A DNA stretch of 64,000 nt from Arabidopsis thaliana (lineage: Eukaryota > Streptophyta > Magnoliopsida > Brassicales > Brassicaceae): contig NC_003070.9 of the NCBI RefSeq assembly GCF_000001735.4, positions 8,804,001-8,868,000 on the forward strand. The letters run 5' to 3'. Position numbers and translations under genes: made by a program. The notes beneath the pieces are model-generated. The model saw only the letters and a program-made list of their open reading frames with translations, did not search any database and was not told where the DNA came from. How positions within the stretch are numbered: position 1 is the stretch's first letter; each line of letters begins with the position of its first letter. Of the stretch, positions 33,430 through 45,472 are shown piece by piece.

Positions 33430-35478
33430 CTATGTCAGCTTCTCGGACTCCTTTTTCTCTACTATTTTGATGAAATTGCGGACAATTGTCTTGCCCTCAG
33501 TTGTTATAATACTCTCCGGATGAAATTGGACTCCCTGTGGACAATGTTTACAAGACTTCAAGAGTTATGTTTTGAATGGAGGGGGCAATAAGATTACAGT
33601 ACACACTTGTGCGGGTTTTACCTGTATATGCTTGTACTTTCTGTGACGGGCAGCCATTACCAGACCATCTTCTGTCCATGCTGTAACCTCGAGTTCATCA
33701 CTAGGAAATGTATCTTTTTCGATCACGAGACTGTGATATCTACCTACAATGAAAGGGCTGAAACCAACAAGATTTGTTTTATTACACATTTTTACAGACT
33801 TATGATTTACTATATTAGACAACACAGAAAAAAATTTGATTCATACTTTGATAATCCAGAGAACAAGCCTTCTTCTCCTTTCTCATCATAGTGAACCATT
33901 GAGCTTTTCCCATGCATAACACCAAATGGTGACCGCACAATCTTTCCTAATCAATGTTCAAACAAAATTGCATTTAAGTTGTGGATACATAATAAAGAAC
34001 AAATCCATGTTATAGAACACTGATACGGAGAAATAAGATGTCTTGTTTATATACAACTAACCTCCAAATGCTTCTCCTATACACTGCAAACCCATACATA
34101 CTCCAAATAAAGGAACAAGTGGTCCGAGTTCCAAAACAGTTTGCAAGGAAATCCCAGAGTCTTGAGGGGTACCTATAAAATTTAAGAAAGGTGTTATCTT
34201 CTTCTCGGGCACTTCAAAAAGATACACCACATAATCAGAAAATAAATTTCAGAGGCCAGAATATTTACCAGGCCCTGGAGAAATCAACACCCCTCTTGGA
34301 TTTTTTCTGCAAGAAGGAGAGCATAATAAAGGAATCAACACCAATTGACTAGCTAGATTACGTTTTAAACAGAATGCATATAGTTTCTTCTCACTTTTTC
34401 AGCTCTTCTACTGTAAGTTCATCATTGCGGTAAACTTCAAAATGGCATCCTAGCTCTCCCATATACTGTAGAAATAGATAACAATTCTCAAAATTTTGTT
34501 TATACTAAAGCAGAAGAAACCATATGAAGAGAACGATCACAATAAATACTAGAAGTGAGACATGATCAAATTGTATATTAGAGACCTATTATGCATTATG
34601 TGAGATACTCAGAGCAGCCAAAATTTCATGATAAACCGAGATACTCCAACAACGAATAAACAATCTAAAGTAAAAAAATAACAACTCACAAAATCACCAA
34701 TTCAAACTTTGAACATGATTAAAGATACTACTCAAAAGACCAGACTTTAGGCAGCAAAGAAGTGATGTATTAGCTTTTGCTTGATCAACAGTTACTCCTT
34801 ACAACGCCAAACAAGAAACGAAGAGCTTTCGACAATAAGATTTGATGGTACAACATAACGACTCTGATCACATACATAAACAAGAGAGAAACTACATTAC
34901 ATAGTCTTATCTATTAGCATGTCGAAACTAGATTGGATTGTGAAATAATGAGATTTTAACATTCAATCACCATGCATACTTGAATAAACATTTCTAACAA
35001 AATCAAGGACTTTGCAAATTCAGCTGCTTTTACACCAAAACAGATTCAAAAACATTCCACATCAAAAATCTAACAAGCGTAGAGTGAAGATTTGAGAATG
35101 TGTTCGAAATGAAACCTGGCAGAGATTGTATGTGAAGCTGTCGTAATTATCAATCACGATGATTGGACCATGCTGCTTAGAGGAATTGACAACAACGGAA
35201 GGTATCGAATTCGATTCCGCCATTTCAATCGAAGCTTTCGCAAAGACATCTCTACGACTCTTCCCCAAAACGGAAACTCCTGTATCACAGAGGAAACAAA
35301 AAAACTGATAAAAATCGAAACTTTAGATTGGAATAACGCCTCTATCTCCGTATCTCGACACCGGAGACTTACTTGTGGGATTCGTAAGAGGGTTAACGAG
35401 AGAAGGGTTTAGGCGGCGAGTGGTGGAGCCAGACTTGGGTTGAAGAAGACAGGATTTGTACAATGTAGAAGCCGCCAT
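33430..35478 (-). CDS. ASB1: Anthranilate synthase beta subunit 1, plastid
   Basis: Glutamine amidotransferase subunit of anthranilate synthase. It transfers the amide nitrogen of glutamine to the alpha subunit in the plastid, the first step of tryptophan (and so auxin precursor) synthesis. Also known as TRP4/WEI7. Eight minus-strand exons: 35478-35373, 35279-35116, 34465-34395, 34306-34269, 34172-34062, 33946-33847, 33757-33622, 33534-33430. They encode 276 residues. Residues 1 to about 55 form a Ser/Arg-rich plastid transit peptide. The catalytic Cys152 (GVCMGLQ), His247 and Glu249 (GVQFHPES) are present. This is the only copy in the window with exon 1. Intron 7 (33535-33621) carries a stop if retained, unlike in the shortened copies. 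Confidence 0.95.
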
Positions 35479-36473
35479 TGTCTGAGAAGCAAAGATTCCT
35501 GATTTAATTCCAAAAGAGAGGAGTTTATAAAAAGCTCTGAGAGAGAGAGATTGGAAGAACTTGACAGGTGAAACGGTGCGTTTTGTGGAACATGAACCAC
35601 GTGCTTAATCAGTAGTAGGTGAGTGGATTAATTAATTTGATTAGAAACCTCTTTTGTTTGGTCAAAGTCAAACTCATACTTGTCTAAAATGGCGTTTGGA
35701 ATTAGTCCATTCGCAGGACTAGTCAATTCGTAAATGATAAAACCATCACGTTACTCTTGTCCTAAAATAAATAAAAATAATGTAATAGGGCCAGTCTTGT
35801 TTTAGCCCGAAACACTTTAACGGGCCCGGACCGGACCTTAAATTTAAGCCCTATATAACATCCCTACATGCTACACGTGCCTAACCTAAGTCTCTAGATA
35901 GGTTGGTAAAAATAAATGAACAAAATTAGGAAGTTAGTTTTCATTTCTTAAAAAGTATGAACAAATATAGGAAGTTATTTCTTAATTTAGATTCATGTAT
36001 TTACGTATCCTTTACCATTTTTGGTATATTTTTCTCAATTCCGGTTGATGTGTCTTTATTGGTTTGGTTTGAATTGAAAAAGACACCAATGTTGAAGTTT
36101 TTTTTTTGCTCCCATTGAATGTAGCTCCAACTTTTAATATGAATGTTCTTATATTAGGCGGTCTATGGCCAAACGTATTTATTAAATTGATAAAGTATTG
36201 TACGAACCTCCAATTTTTTTGGTATGTGTTTGTTTGGTCCCATATAATATACTTAATGGATCGAACAAAAGAATTGTATTTACGTCATGGTTTAGCTAAA
36301 TATGCTGTGATACATTCAATGACGAAGATGGCTCGTACAGAAAGTTTCCAACATTCTGCATGACTTCATGTATTCTGAGTTTGCCTAATTTACTTGATTT
36401 TTTTTTAGCCACTCATAGTAATCATATTTATTTATATGTAGAATTTATGTGCTTTAACTGATTTTCATGTGAA
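35479..36473. other. ASB1 promoter and 3' flank of the phosphatase gene
   Basis: GAGAGAGA tract near 35542 in the ASB1 leader. Around 35788-35850 is a GC-richer patch (GGGCCCGGACCGGACC) of a kind often seen in plant transposon remnants; too short to classify. An 85-codon open frame at 36106-36363 has no recognisable features. Confidence 0.5.
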
Positions 36474-38298
36474 TTACAATGGGAAATAAAAATCCGAGTC
36501 TAACATTTTCGATGTGTCCCACTTATGCAAACTATTGCCGGAGACATCATAAAAAACGACACTCAATTCTGATCTAGTGATCTTAACTGACATGAAACCT
36601 TGTCCATCGTAGAAAAATTTCATATCCTCTGGTGTTGTCCAATTGTAATAGCCTCTCCATGCCTTTGACCCACCACCACTCGTTAGAAACTGAATTGGGC
36701 TGCAAAATTATAATAAAATGTTAAATCCACAACTTTATCTCTTTTGTTATCCGCTTCATCCAAACACAGGTTTGGTTTATACTCCATATAACTATTAATC
36801 GTTGTTACCTTTGTGATGTGCTTATATGTTGCAAGCAATGATCATGACCGTTCATATAGAGATCAACTTTATTCGCCTGAAAAATCCAAGAATCTAATAT
36901 TATAATAGTGTGTTTTTTTCTTTTTCAAACGAATTACTACTTTTAGTATTTCAAAAAAAAAAAATTGTTAATGGAAAATATCAACTCCCTTGCGTTTGTC
37001 TTTTGCAAAAATAGTTTATGAACAAGTGGAAATGTTAACTTTTAGAAATATACATACTTCGAAAAGAAATATTCACATATAAACATAAAAAACGCAAAAG
37101 TTAGTTTAAGAAAAAAAAACACTTTAAATTGCATTTGAAATAATCGAAACATCTCTTAAAATAAGAGTAATTAAGAAGAAAATGAACCTCAAGGATGGGT
37201 AAGAGGAGAGATTCAAGCTCTTTGGTATTCCCATGAATGGAAGCACTCTTTATAGCATGGTGACCCACCACAATTTTCCATTTTGCACTTGATTCTCTTA
37301 GACCCATCTCCAACTCCTACACATTATAAATACTAATTAGTATTTGGGATCGCCATCATGATAATTCCTACAACTGATGGTAATGACTTAATTATGTGTT
37401 TTCAAGTACCGTTAAGATGGTCTGAAGGTAGGATTTTCGCGGTGATACGCCGCTCCAGTCGTAAGTTTGGTCTTGTGGACTGAGGAAATAAGCATCTACA
37501 AAAGGAGTTGTGTCGACAAAGAAGAGCTCTGCGATCTCTGCCCGAATATTGAAGATAATAATTTAAAACCGTAATTATATGAGATGTAAGAAAAATATTA
37601 TAAAATCGACACTCTTGTAAAACATGTAATGATTAGAATAAATAAAAATGTAATGGCTAGTATACCAGCGTCAACGATGAAGGATCTCATGCAAATCCAA
37701 CGGCTATCCATAGATCTGAGGATAGGACTCAATTGTGCCTCAACATCTCCTCTATAGTCGTGATTCCCCAATACTGAATATATAGAATGGACAGTGACAT
37801 ATCTATTAGTCTCTTTTTGTTTTAGCATTAATTACTTTTGAATGAATTAATGATTGGAGACATTATTACCAAGGTACCAAGGCTTTTGCAGGCTAGGAGA
37901 AGTGTAGATATTACTAAAGGAGAGTTGAAAGGCGGGATCATCGATACTTTTCATCCCGTTATCGTAGATGTTATCACCCGTCGATACCACAAAATTGATA
38001 TCCATCTCCTCCCCGATTCTCCCCATCTATGTTTCCATCTAAACGATCTTAAAATACTACAACACATATGGGTATATAGTATGTAAATTAGTACCTGGAG
38101 GGCAACTTGGGATTGGTTGTAGAGTCCATGCCTACCCCAATCTCCAATCACCAGAAAACTGATAGAGCCATCGGGGTTTGGAGCATGTTGGACCGTTGCG
38201 AGCTCAGCCTCAAGTTTTGGAGCCAAAGATAATAATAAGAAGCAAATAAGCAGAGTCATTACTATGCTTAAGGAGCCGATATCAAACTTAGAACTCAT
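36474..38298 (-). CDS. PAP4: Purple acid phosphatase
   Basis: Secreted or vacuolar metallophosphatase of the low-molecular-weight plant type; it hydrolyses phosphate monoesters using a two-metal centre. Seven minus-strand exons: 38298-38095, 38026-37870, 37773-37666, 37537-37410, 37316-37188, 36876-36809, 36699-36474. They give 339 residues. A signal peptide spans about residues 1-32 (long Leu/Ile run). All five metal-ligand blocks are visible: GDWG (52-55), GDNIY (85-89), GNHD (123-126), VVGHH (215-219) and GHDH (252-255). Exon phases all agree. Family known as AtPAP4 (AT1G25230), named from memory and gene order. Confidence 0.93.
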
Positions 38299-39975
38299 TC
38301 TGTTCTTTTGCACAACGAGCTTTATGTGATAAAAAGCAACATATATATGAATAAGTCGACTGTGCATGTGAGTGCTAGTGGGTTTCTCGCTTGTAAGTCA
38401 CATTTGGATAATAGCGTGCGTCCACATGGTGGACCAAACATGATTATTATAACTGGATCCTAAATTAGCTATCTATATATGACTGTTTTTGTTCATATAT
38501 TATCAATATTTCTTCTTTTCGTAAAGGGCTTAGTTTATCTACATTGCTTTCCTCCTATTTTAAACTAAAAATAAATATTAAGAAAGTGTACATTTTCTAG
38601 TTTTTTATCACGCACTCACACTCACACTCACAAAGGCTCATAATTCCAACTCAATAATACTCTTGTCATCATTAATACCAAATCCTGGCTAATAGTATTA
38701 GGCCATATATAATCTTTGTTTAGTGTGTATATATATATATATTCACCGTCAAACAAATACTTTATTGAATTGCATCTTTTTTTTGGTTTAATTGTTTTGC
38801 TTTTTCAACACTTTAGTATATATATTACATGTTATATGTATCCACCTGAATCATACATACAAGACAAAAACGACTATGAATTATTGGGAAGCTTGTGATT
38901 GATTTTTTAAATGCAAGAAGTGTGTTTTAAATTCGAATGGTGAGTATGTAGATATATGTTGTGGAATCAAAATGAACTTTTTTTTATCCAAAACGGATAA
39001 TTGAGAGATAGAAGAAGATAAATTATGCCCCATACGCAATCAAGTTTGGCTGTCATGTCTCTAAAACAACTTTGCGGAAATGCCAACTACTCATATCTGG
39101 TCTACCCGAATCAAACTCTCTACCAAAAGCAAAACAACAAAATAATTGCATCACCATATCATGTATATACATCTTTATAGCCTGATCTGTTATATCCAAT
39201 AATATTGTTCAATCATTGTTTCCAAATATAATAATATAACATTATAACCCCAAGAAGAATTTTGTTTTTACAAAAACCATATAAATTTTAACATCCAACA
39301 ATTTCTCATGTGTATATTACAAATTTTGTTATTTATTTTCATTATTTTATTCTTCTAACTAGCTCATTAATAATAAAAAGTAGTGGTAAACACAAAGAAA
39401 CATCATGATGATAATTGTGGAACGCATCGCTAAAAATTGATTTCTCGAGTAAAACTTTGGTACTACAACGTAATATTTTGAGGTCAAATCCATAGTGAGT
39501 ACCCGATTTATACACACAAGTAATGCAGAAAACAGATTAAGCGAAATCAAAATAATAATAAAATGTTTTAATATTTAATGTAAAACAAATCAAAATTCAT
39601 AAACCAAATCAAAACCAAATAACTAAAACAAACCAAGTTTGAAGACTAACCAAGTTAACAAGCAATAAGATTAACAAATTAAAAAAAAAAAAAAAAAGAT
39701 TAGAAAATATATATATAGAAACAAGATCCGAGAAATGAGTTCAATTAGATCCGAATGACAGCTCCATTGTATCACGGGTCTCAGTTAAAATCACTACAAG
39801 TTGAAATTTAATCTGAAATTGTTACTAGTTAAAAAAGCTGGTTAAGTATTGGAAGCAAATCAATCAAGATCTGACACCTTGACTCAAGCCGAAGCGGTGG
39901 ACAACACTAAATCTCCGGCCAAAAGGATAATTTTTTTCTTTGTTTCGTGTGCCAAAAGATCAAGGTGAATAGAAA
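38299..39975. other. Intergenic, AT-rich
   Basis: Phosphatase promoter side (38299-38700), then spacer with a TA repeat near 38731 and an A-run near 39680. Several open frames of about 60 codons are AT-driven. Nothing else supported. Confidence 0.5.
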
Positions 39976-40086
39976 ATGGATGTGGTGACTTTCGGAATCA
40001 TAGTCGGACTTATCATTCTCTTCTTCTGCATCGTTTGCTTCATCACCATTGAAGCCACTTGCATGCGCCGCTCTTCATCTAGATAA
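39976..40086 (+). CDS. Putative 36-residue single-pass membrane peptide
   Basis: Short ORF MDVVTFGIIVGLIILFFCIV, then CFITIEATCMRRSSSR, ending TAA. It has a good start context (AAAATGG). Residues 5-25 form one hydrophobic helix, followed by a short tail with three arginines and serines. That layout suits a type I/III single-pass peptide with a cytosolic basic end. No family recognised. It sits alone, about 1.1 kb before the clathrin-assembly gene on the same strand. It could be a real small gene or a chance hydrophobic ORF in AT-rich DNA; the clean helix followed by a basic anchor favours the first. Confidence 0.4.
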   Translation: MDVVTFGIIVGLIILFFCIVCFITIEATCMRRSSSR

Positions 40087-41230
40087 GATGTTTCTTTCTT
40101 ACTGAATCCACTTTTTTAACTCTTGCTTATTTCTTCATCTAGCAAATTTACATAAATTTATTTTTGATCCGTTGGATTTCCAACTTTGCCGTTATTTTCC
40201 GGGTCCGGAGAAAAATTGATGAGGTGTGTCTATTCACTATTCAGGCTTCAGTTATTGGTACTATTGTTTGGAAAATGTCGCTAAGTTTACAATTTTGTAA
40301 CGAATTATATTCCAGTAGCCAGAAGATCTCATATTTTCTATCTTAAATTGAGTGTTTGTATGTAGATATTTTTCATTTGAATATAATCACATGGGACAAA
40401 TATCTTATAAGTTGTGTATGATAATTGTATAATGTGTTAAAATATTAAGTGTTTAATTAATTTTAAATTTTTTTTTTTGTTTCTATTTATTATTCCCTTC
40501 GTTTTTTATTTTTTTATTTCATTTGCTGTTCTTTATTTTGTTTGCTGTTTTTTTCAAGTTTCTAAAAAAACAATTAAACAACTTAAAAAAACCCAATTGT
40601 ATCATGTAGCATAATTAGTTTTTTTTTTTAACCAGTAAATGGTAATTTTTTTTAAAAACCTTCGAGCTTTTAGCTAAAACCTAATATTTTTATTGTCTTA
40701 CTTTTTGAATCTCTTTTGAAGCCCAATACTTGGTGTAGCTAAACTAGCTTAAGTTTTGCGAGTCTAGTGAGAACAAGTTTCAGCGTAAAAGAACTTGTAC
40801 ATTAGCAAGTTTAGTCTTAACATTTCACCTTCTTCTTTCTTGTACCAAAAAAAAAAAAAAAAAAGTTTAGTCTTAACAGTTTATATTTATCACTTATCAG
40901 TAAAGGTTCCAAGGCTTGTAGACTACCTAGCTTCGGTTCTTAATTAGTTTCATAAGCTAGATAAATTATGATAAGATGATGCATGAAACCGTGTGGTGGT
41001 CAGGCCGACGTGCCCAAAACTAAGTAAACGTGTTTTGATCACACGTGCCAGCTTTTAATTTCTATACTTGTTTAAAATTAAAACTAAACGAAAAACCGGT
41101 TACAACGGTCAAAAGCAAGGGTGGCAAAATAATTAAAACTTAAAATAGAGAAAACAATGTAAGCTTTGGTTTTAGAGGAAGAAAAGAGAAGAAAAAGCGA
41201 AGAAGGAGGAGGAGGAGGAGGAGGCTGATG
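40087..41230. other. Intergenic and promoter of the clathrin-assembly gene
   Basis: AT-rich spacer with an A-run near 40846. ACGTG-core motifs occur near 41009, 41028 and 41043 (possible G-box/ABRE-like sites). A purine-rich leader with GAGGAGGAG runs at 41203-41222, right before the start codon. Confidence 0.5.
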
Positions 41231-42361
41231 ATGAAGCTGTGGAAACGGGCTTCCGGTGCTCTCAAAGACCGGAAAACCTTGTTTACCATCGGCTTCTCCC
41301 GGAAAACCTCCTTCCGCAACCCTGACCTTGATTCTGCCATCATCCACGCAACCTCTCACGATGACTCATCTGTCGATTACCACAATGCTCACCGTGTCTA
41401 CAAATGGATCCGGTCCTCTCCCGCCAATCTCAAGCCGCTTGTTCATGCTCTTTCATCTAGGGTTAACCGCACAAGAAGCTGGATTGTAGCCTTGAAAGCC
41501 TTAATGCTTGTCCACGGTGTGCTTTGCTGCAAAGTCACGTCCCTTCAAGAAATTCGTCGCCTCCCTTTCGATCTCTCGGATTTCTCGGATGGTCATTCCC
41601 GTCCCAGCAAAACTTGGGGTTTCAACGCTTTTATCCGCGCCTATTTCTCGTTTCTTGACCAGTACTCTTTCTTTTTATCCGATCAAATCCGTCGTCGCCA
41701 CAAAAAACCTCAGCTAGATTCGGTTAACCAAGAGCTCGAAAGAATCGAGAAACTTCAGTCTCTTCTCCATATGCTTCTCCAGATCCGTCCAATGGCTGAC
41801 AACATGAAGAAGACGCTTATCCTTGAAGCCATGGACTGCGTGGTGATCGAGATCTTCGACATTTATGGAAGAATATGTAGCGCTATCGCCAAGCTTCTCA
41901 TCAAAATCCATCCAGCTGCTGGAAAAGCAGAAGCTGTGATTGCTCTTAAGATTGTAAAGAAGGCTACATCTCAAGGAGAAGATCTCGCACTCTACTTTGA
42001 ATTCTGCAAAGAATTTGGGGTCTCAAACGCGCACGACATTCCTAAATTCGTGACAATCCCGGAAGAAGACATTAAAGCAATCGAGAAAGTCATCAATGGA
42101 GTAGAAGAAGAAGAGGTGAAAAAAAAGGAAGATGAAGTAGAGGAAGAGAAGAGTATCATATTAGTGGAGAGACCGGAGTTGCAGACAATCATAACCGATA
42201 AATGGGAAATTTTCGAAGACGACTTTTGTTTCACATGTAAGGATATTAAAGAAACTGATCAGCATAGAAAGTTTAACATGGATCCGAGTCCGCTGCCTCT
42301 AATAGTTATCGACGAGCCAGTTTACTTCACTCACACGTTACCAGATTTGATTACCTTCTAA
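41231..42361 (+). CDS. Putative clathrin assembly protein, ANTH domain (AT1G25240-like)
   Basis: Single-exon gene, 376 residues from the second of two adjacent ATGs (41228 and 41231). AP180/CALM-type adaptors bind membrane phosphoinositides through the ANTH domain and recruit clathrin in endocytosis. The domain starts about residue 25 and shows ATSHDDSSVDYHNAHRVYKW, RVNRTRSWIVALKALMLVHG and LLQIRP, typical of the plant family. A Glu/Lys-rich segment (about 283-305) leads to a short C-terminal tail. I see no NPF or clear clathrin-box motif, so the clathrin link rests on the family. The protein is shorter than the long AP180 members. Confidence 0.9.
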   Translation: MKLWKRASGALKDRKTLFTIGFSRKTSFRNPDLDSAIIHATSHDDSSVDYHNAHRVYKWIRSSPANLKPLVHALSSRVNRTRSWIVALKALMLVHGVLCCKVTSLQEIRRLPFDLSDFSDGHSRPSKTWGFNAFIRAYFSFLDQYSFFLSDQIRRRHKKPQLDSVNQELERIEKLQSLLHMLLQIRPMADNMKKTLILEAMDCVVIEIFDIYGRICSAIAKLLIKIHPAAGKAEAVIALKIVKKATSQGEDLALYFEFCKEFGVSNAHDIPKFVTIPEEDIKAIEKVINGVEEEEVKKKEDEVEEEKSIILVERPELQTIITDKWEIFEDDFCFTCKDIKETDQHRKFNMDPSPLPLIVIDEPVYFTHTLPDLITF

Positions 42362-45300
42362 TTGCAACTTGATCAGATTCATTATTTTTTTCGGGTTCTC
42401 TTTTGTGTTTTTTCTTCTCTTTTGTTGAATATATATATGCCTATGATAATAAACGTTAGATATACCTCAAGGTTGGTAAGAATTTTTTAGTGCACATATT
42501 TTTGGTATTTATTTAGGCATTTGAGAATCTGAGATATTCCTGATTTATGTCTTAGGGATGTTGATATCTATATATATACCTCTGATATTTGTGCCCTAGA
42601 AAAATATGGACATATATATCGGGCCGAGACGAGACTGACTGATAGGCCAACCATTATGTTGACCGCGGGCTTAACCACAAAATTATTGTAATTACTTGCT
42701 ATATCACTATAACAGCGTACGACAAAGATACTTTATAAAATGCATATGTTGTTAAAGTAGTAAGAAAAAAGATCAGCCTAGCTATGTTTAGAGTACAAGA
42801 AGATATACAATTGCAGCGCGTCTTTACCAAATTGCATGGTGAAAATTTATTGGATTTTATTTGGTAATAGTAAGTTAATCATTTTGATTTGACTTCTTAG
42901 ATATGTAATGTTTGTAAATTTGTAATGAAAGCAATAACCTAGATGACAAATCGCTATCGATCATAAGAAATGGTATGGCCCTGGCAACGACTTTAAGAAT
43001 GGATCATAAATTTTATGAGTAGTACTTTTTAACTAATAATAATAGACCCCAACCAAAATTACTGAAAAACAAGAAGTAGAAAAGGAAAAGATTATACGGT
43101 AGACGGATTAATTCGCTTCATCCGCTGTTACCGATAACAGCCAAAAATTGAAACATGGAGTGGCTTTGGATTTGAGGATAATATATAGCATCAAGTAGAG
43201 CGTATGGTTAAAGCCTTTCCCCCCCATGTGGGCAGGCATGAGATATGTAGAGCTTCTTATGTAGATTACGACGTAGAGACAATGTCAATATTTTATATTT
43301 CTATAAATATTATTTAAAAGATGTGAACTTTTTTGTTACTTTATGGGTTGTCGATAAAACTTTTCACCTCCTCCATCGTTACTCCTTGAAAAGCAAAAAG
43401 CCGATGGGACCAAGTCCCATGTTATCATGACTCCTCTTCGTTAAGTATCAACTAAATTAGATATAACAATGATACTTCTTATTTTTGTGTACTACTCTTT
43501 TTTGTAATTGATGGAAAAATTGGTACTTCTCATACAAATCACGATTGTAATAATTTACTTTTTCGATCCGGAGTACTTTTCTCGAACTTTGTTGAGACTT
43601 TGGTTGATAGCTAGACTTTAATATGTTAATGTAATTTGTTTTGTGAAACAATGAAATCTGATGAACAAATTCTTGATTTAAAATTTTATTTTCGAAATTT
43701 GTTTCTAATTAAAAGTACAAACATTAAAATATCACAATACTTCCCAATCACAATTTTTCTCTTAAATTTATAGTCTCTTTTAAAAAAATTATATCAATAC
43801 TCTTGGCAACTGGCAAGCCAATAAGCTCTTAAAAAGACTGTAGTTAATTCATGAATTCATTTGAATGTAGTAGACGGGAGAATAAACTTTATCTGGTTAG
43901 ATAGTTGGTCATTTCTTAAATATTATTCAAAAAAGCTATTTAGAGGAGAATGGCCTTGTCCGCCGAGCCACAACTTAAACTCCTGGGTCAGGCTCTCAAG
44001 TTAACCTCCAAACCCACCTAACTACAATCGAATGGAAGTTTTGATGTTGTCAATTACACAATCTTATTAGAAATTAAGAACTTTAACAAAAAAAAAAGAC
44101 TTATAACATGAGTAATTTCGATGTTGTCAATTAGTAAGATTAAACCATATAATACTTACAAAAATCCATTCAATTAATGATCCCTTGTGTTTTATTTTGC
44201 AAACCTATTCATAGCCAATAGCAAGCTTTTAGGGGTACCAACTATCAAACTACAAGACAATCTAAGAGGAATGCCTTGAGTAAGAAAGAGAGAAATGAAT
44301 AAATAAATAAAATAGTTGGGGCCAAACAAGAGTTAAAGCAAAGAGAAAGAGACATATTTCAATAATATCGATTTGGATCCGTGTTCCACCTTAGTTAGGT
44401 CCGCGTTTCATATGGATCCTGTCACTGTACACTTTTTACAAGATTGGCTCTTTCGTGACACTTCAAATCAGTCCAAGGCTCTTCACTCCGTTTAAAAATT
44501 TGTACTATTGATATGATGGCACCACACATTGTATGTATGGATTCCGTTTTACGTTCCACACTCACACAGAGACGTGAGTTGATTATGTGCACACGACATA
44601 CGTAATAATAAGAAATGATTTGACCGACTTCCCAAAACAAATTCGTGTCGTTTACTGATTTATATTGTTATCTCCATAGTGTCATAATATGTATTTAGAC
44701 CTAAAAATGTGTGCATGTGTATATGATTAGTAAACAATAAACAAACTATCCAGATTTATAAGATCTCTTAATTTATTGGTTTTTCCTTGCAAAAACTAAC
44801 TAGAAATTGGTGGAGAATAATATATTTGTTCGATAAAGATTTTTCTATTGTGGAGAAGAATATTGAGTGATATGAAATAATAATGACTTGTATTTGTTTT
44901 GTTGTGAAAGGGGATGTTCTTTTGTTTCTTGTCCAAAATATCTATGTGGGCTCAAAGTTTTCAACCCCGTTTCCTTTAGGTCACATAATATGTATGTATG
45001 CATACATAGAGAGAGAAAAGAATTTGACGAGTGTATGTAAAGAAGAAGATTAAACAATCAGAGACCATACAATTGCCTTCTCCATGTAAGGTGCGAGGTC
45101 AATGAATCAATTAACAAAAAGAAGAAACTTTTTTCCAAGAAAAATAAAAAAGAAGAGTAAAGGGATAAAAGAAATCTTTTAGGACTCGAAAAAGAGAGCT
45201 GAAACAAAAGTTGATTTCAGAAAGCAAAACCCTTTGTTTCTCCCTCTTAACTCATCTCTCTTTCTTCCTCTATTAGTAAAGCTGAGACAGCAGTACTATC

Positions 45301-45472
45301 CACCACCAAAGAAAAGAAGAAAAGAGGAAGAAAAACCTCTAATTTTCACATGAAAAAACAAAAGATTCTTCGATTTTGTTTTTCTTTTCCAATAGTCACA
45401 ACACAGTAATTGTACACTTCCTCCAATACCACCATCGTTAAACAAAAAAAAAAAAAAAAGAAAGATCATCCA
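42362..45472. other. Large intergenic region and IDD16 upstream region
   Basis: About 3.1 kb of AT-rich DNA with no gene I can support. The last 400 bp (45070-45472) look like a transcribed leader: purine and CT-rich tracts, and an A-run just before the start codon. Confidence 0.55.

Larger units (their letters stand above)
28757..35292. repeat. Tandem segmental duplication, partial unit C
   Basis: Co-linear with the first 6.5 kb of units A and B at an offset of 28756. From 28757 to about 32830 it is almost identical to A and B; in the F-box gene I saw only two silent differences. Substitutions then become frequent, and across the ASB gene many differences and small indels appear. Homology stops at the 5' edge of ASB exon 2, near 35290. 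Units A and B switch there to other sequence, while unit C continues into the authentic ASB1 first exon. Confidence 0.92.

Noticed and set aside
35788-35850. GC-rich patch like transposon remnants near ASB1
   Set aside because: Too short and without ends or target duplication to name an element.
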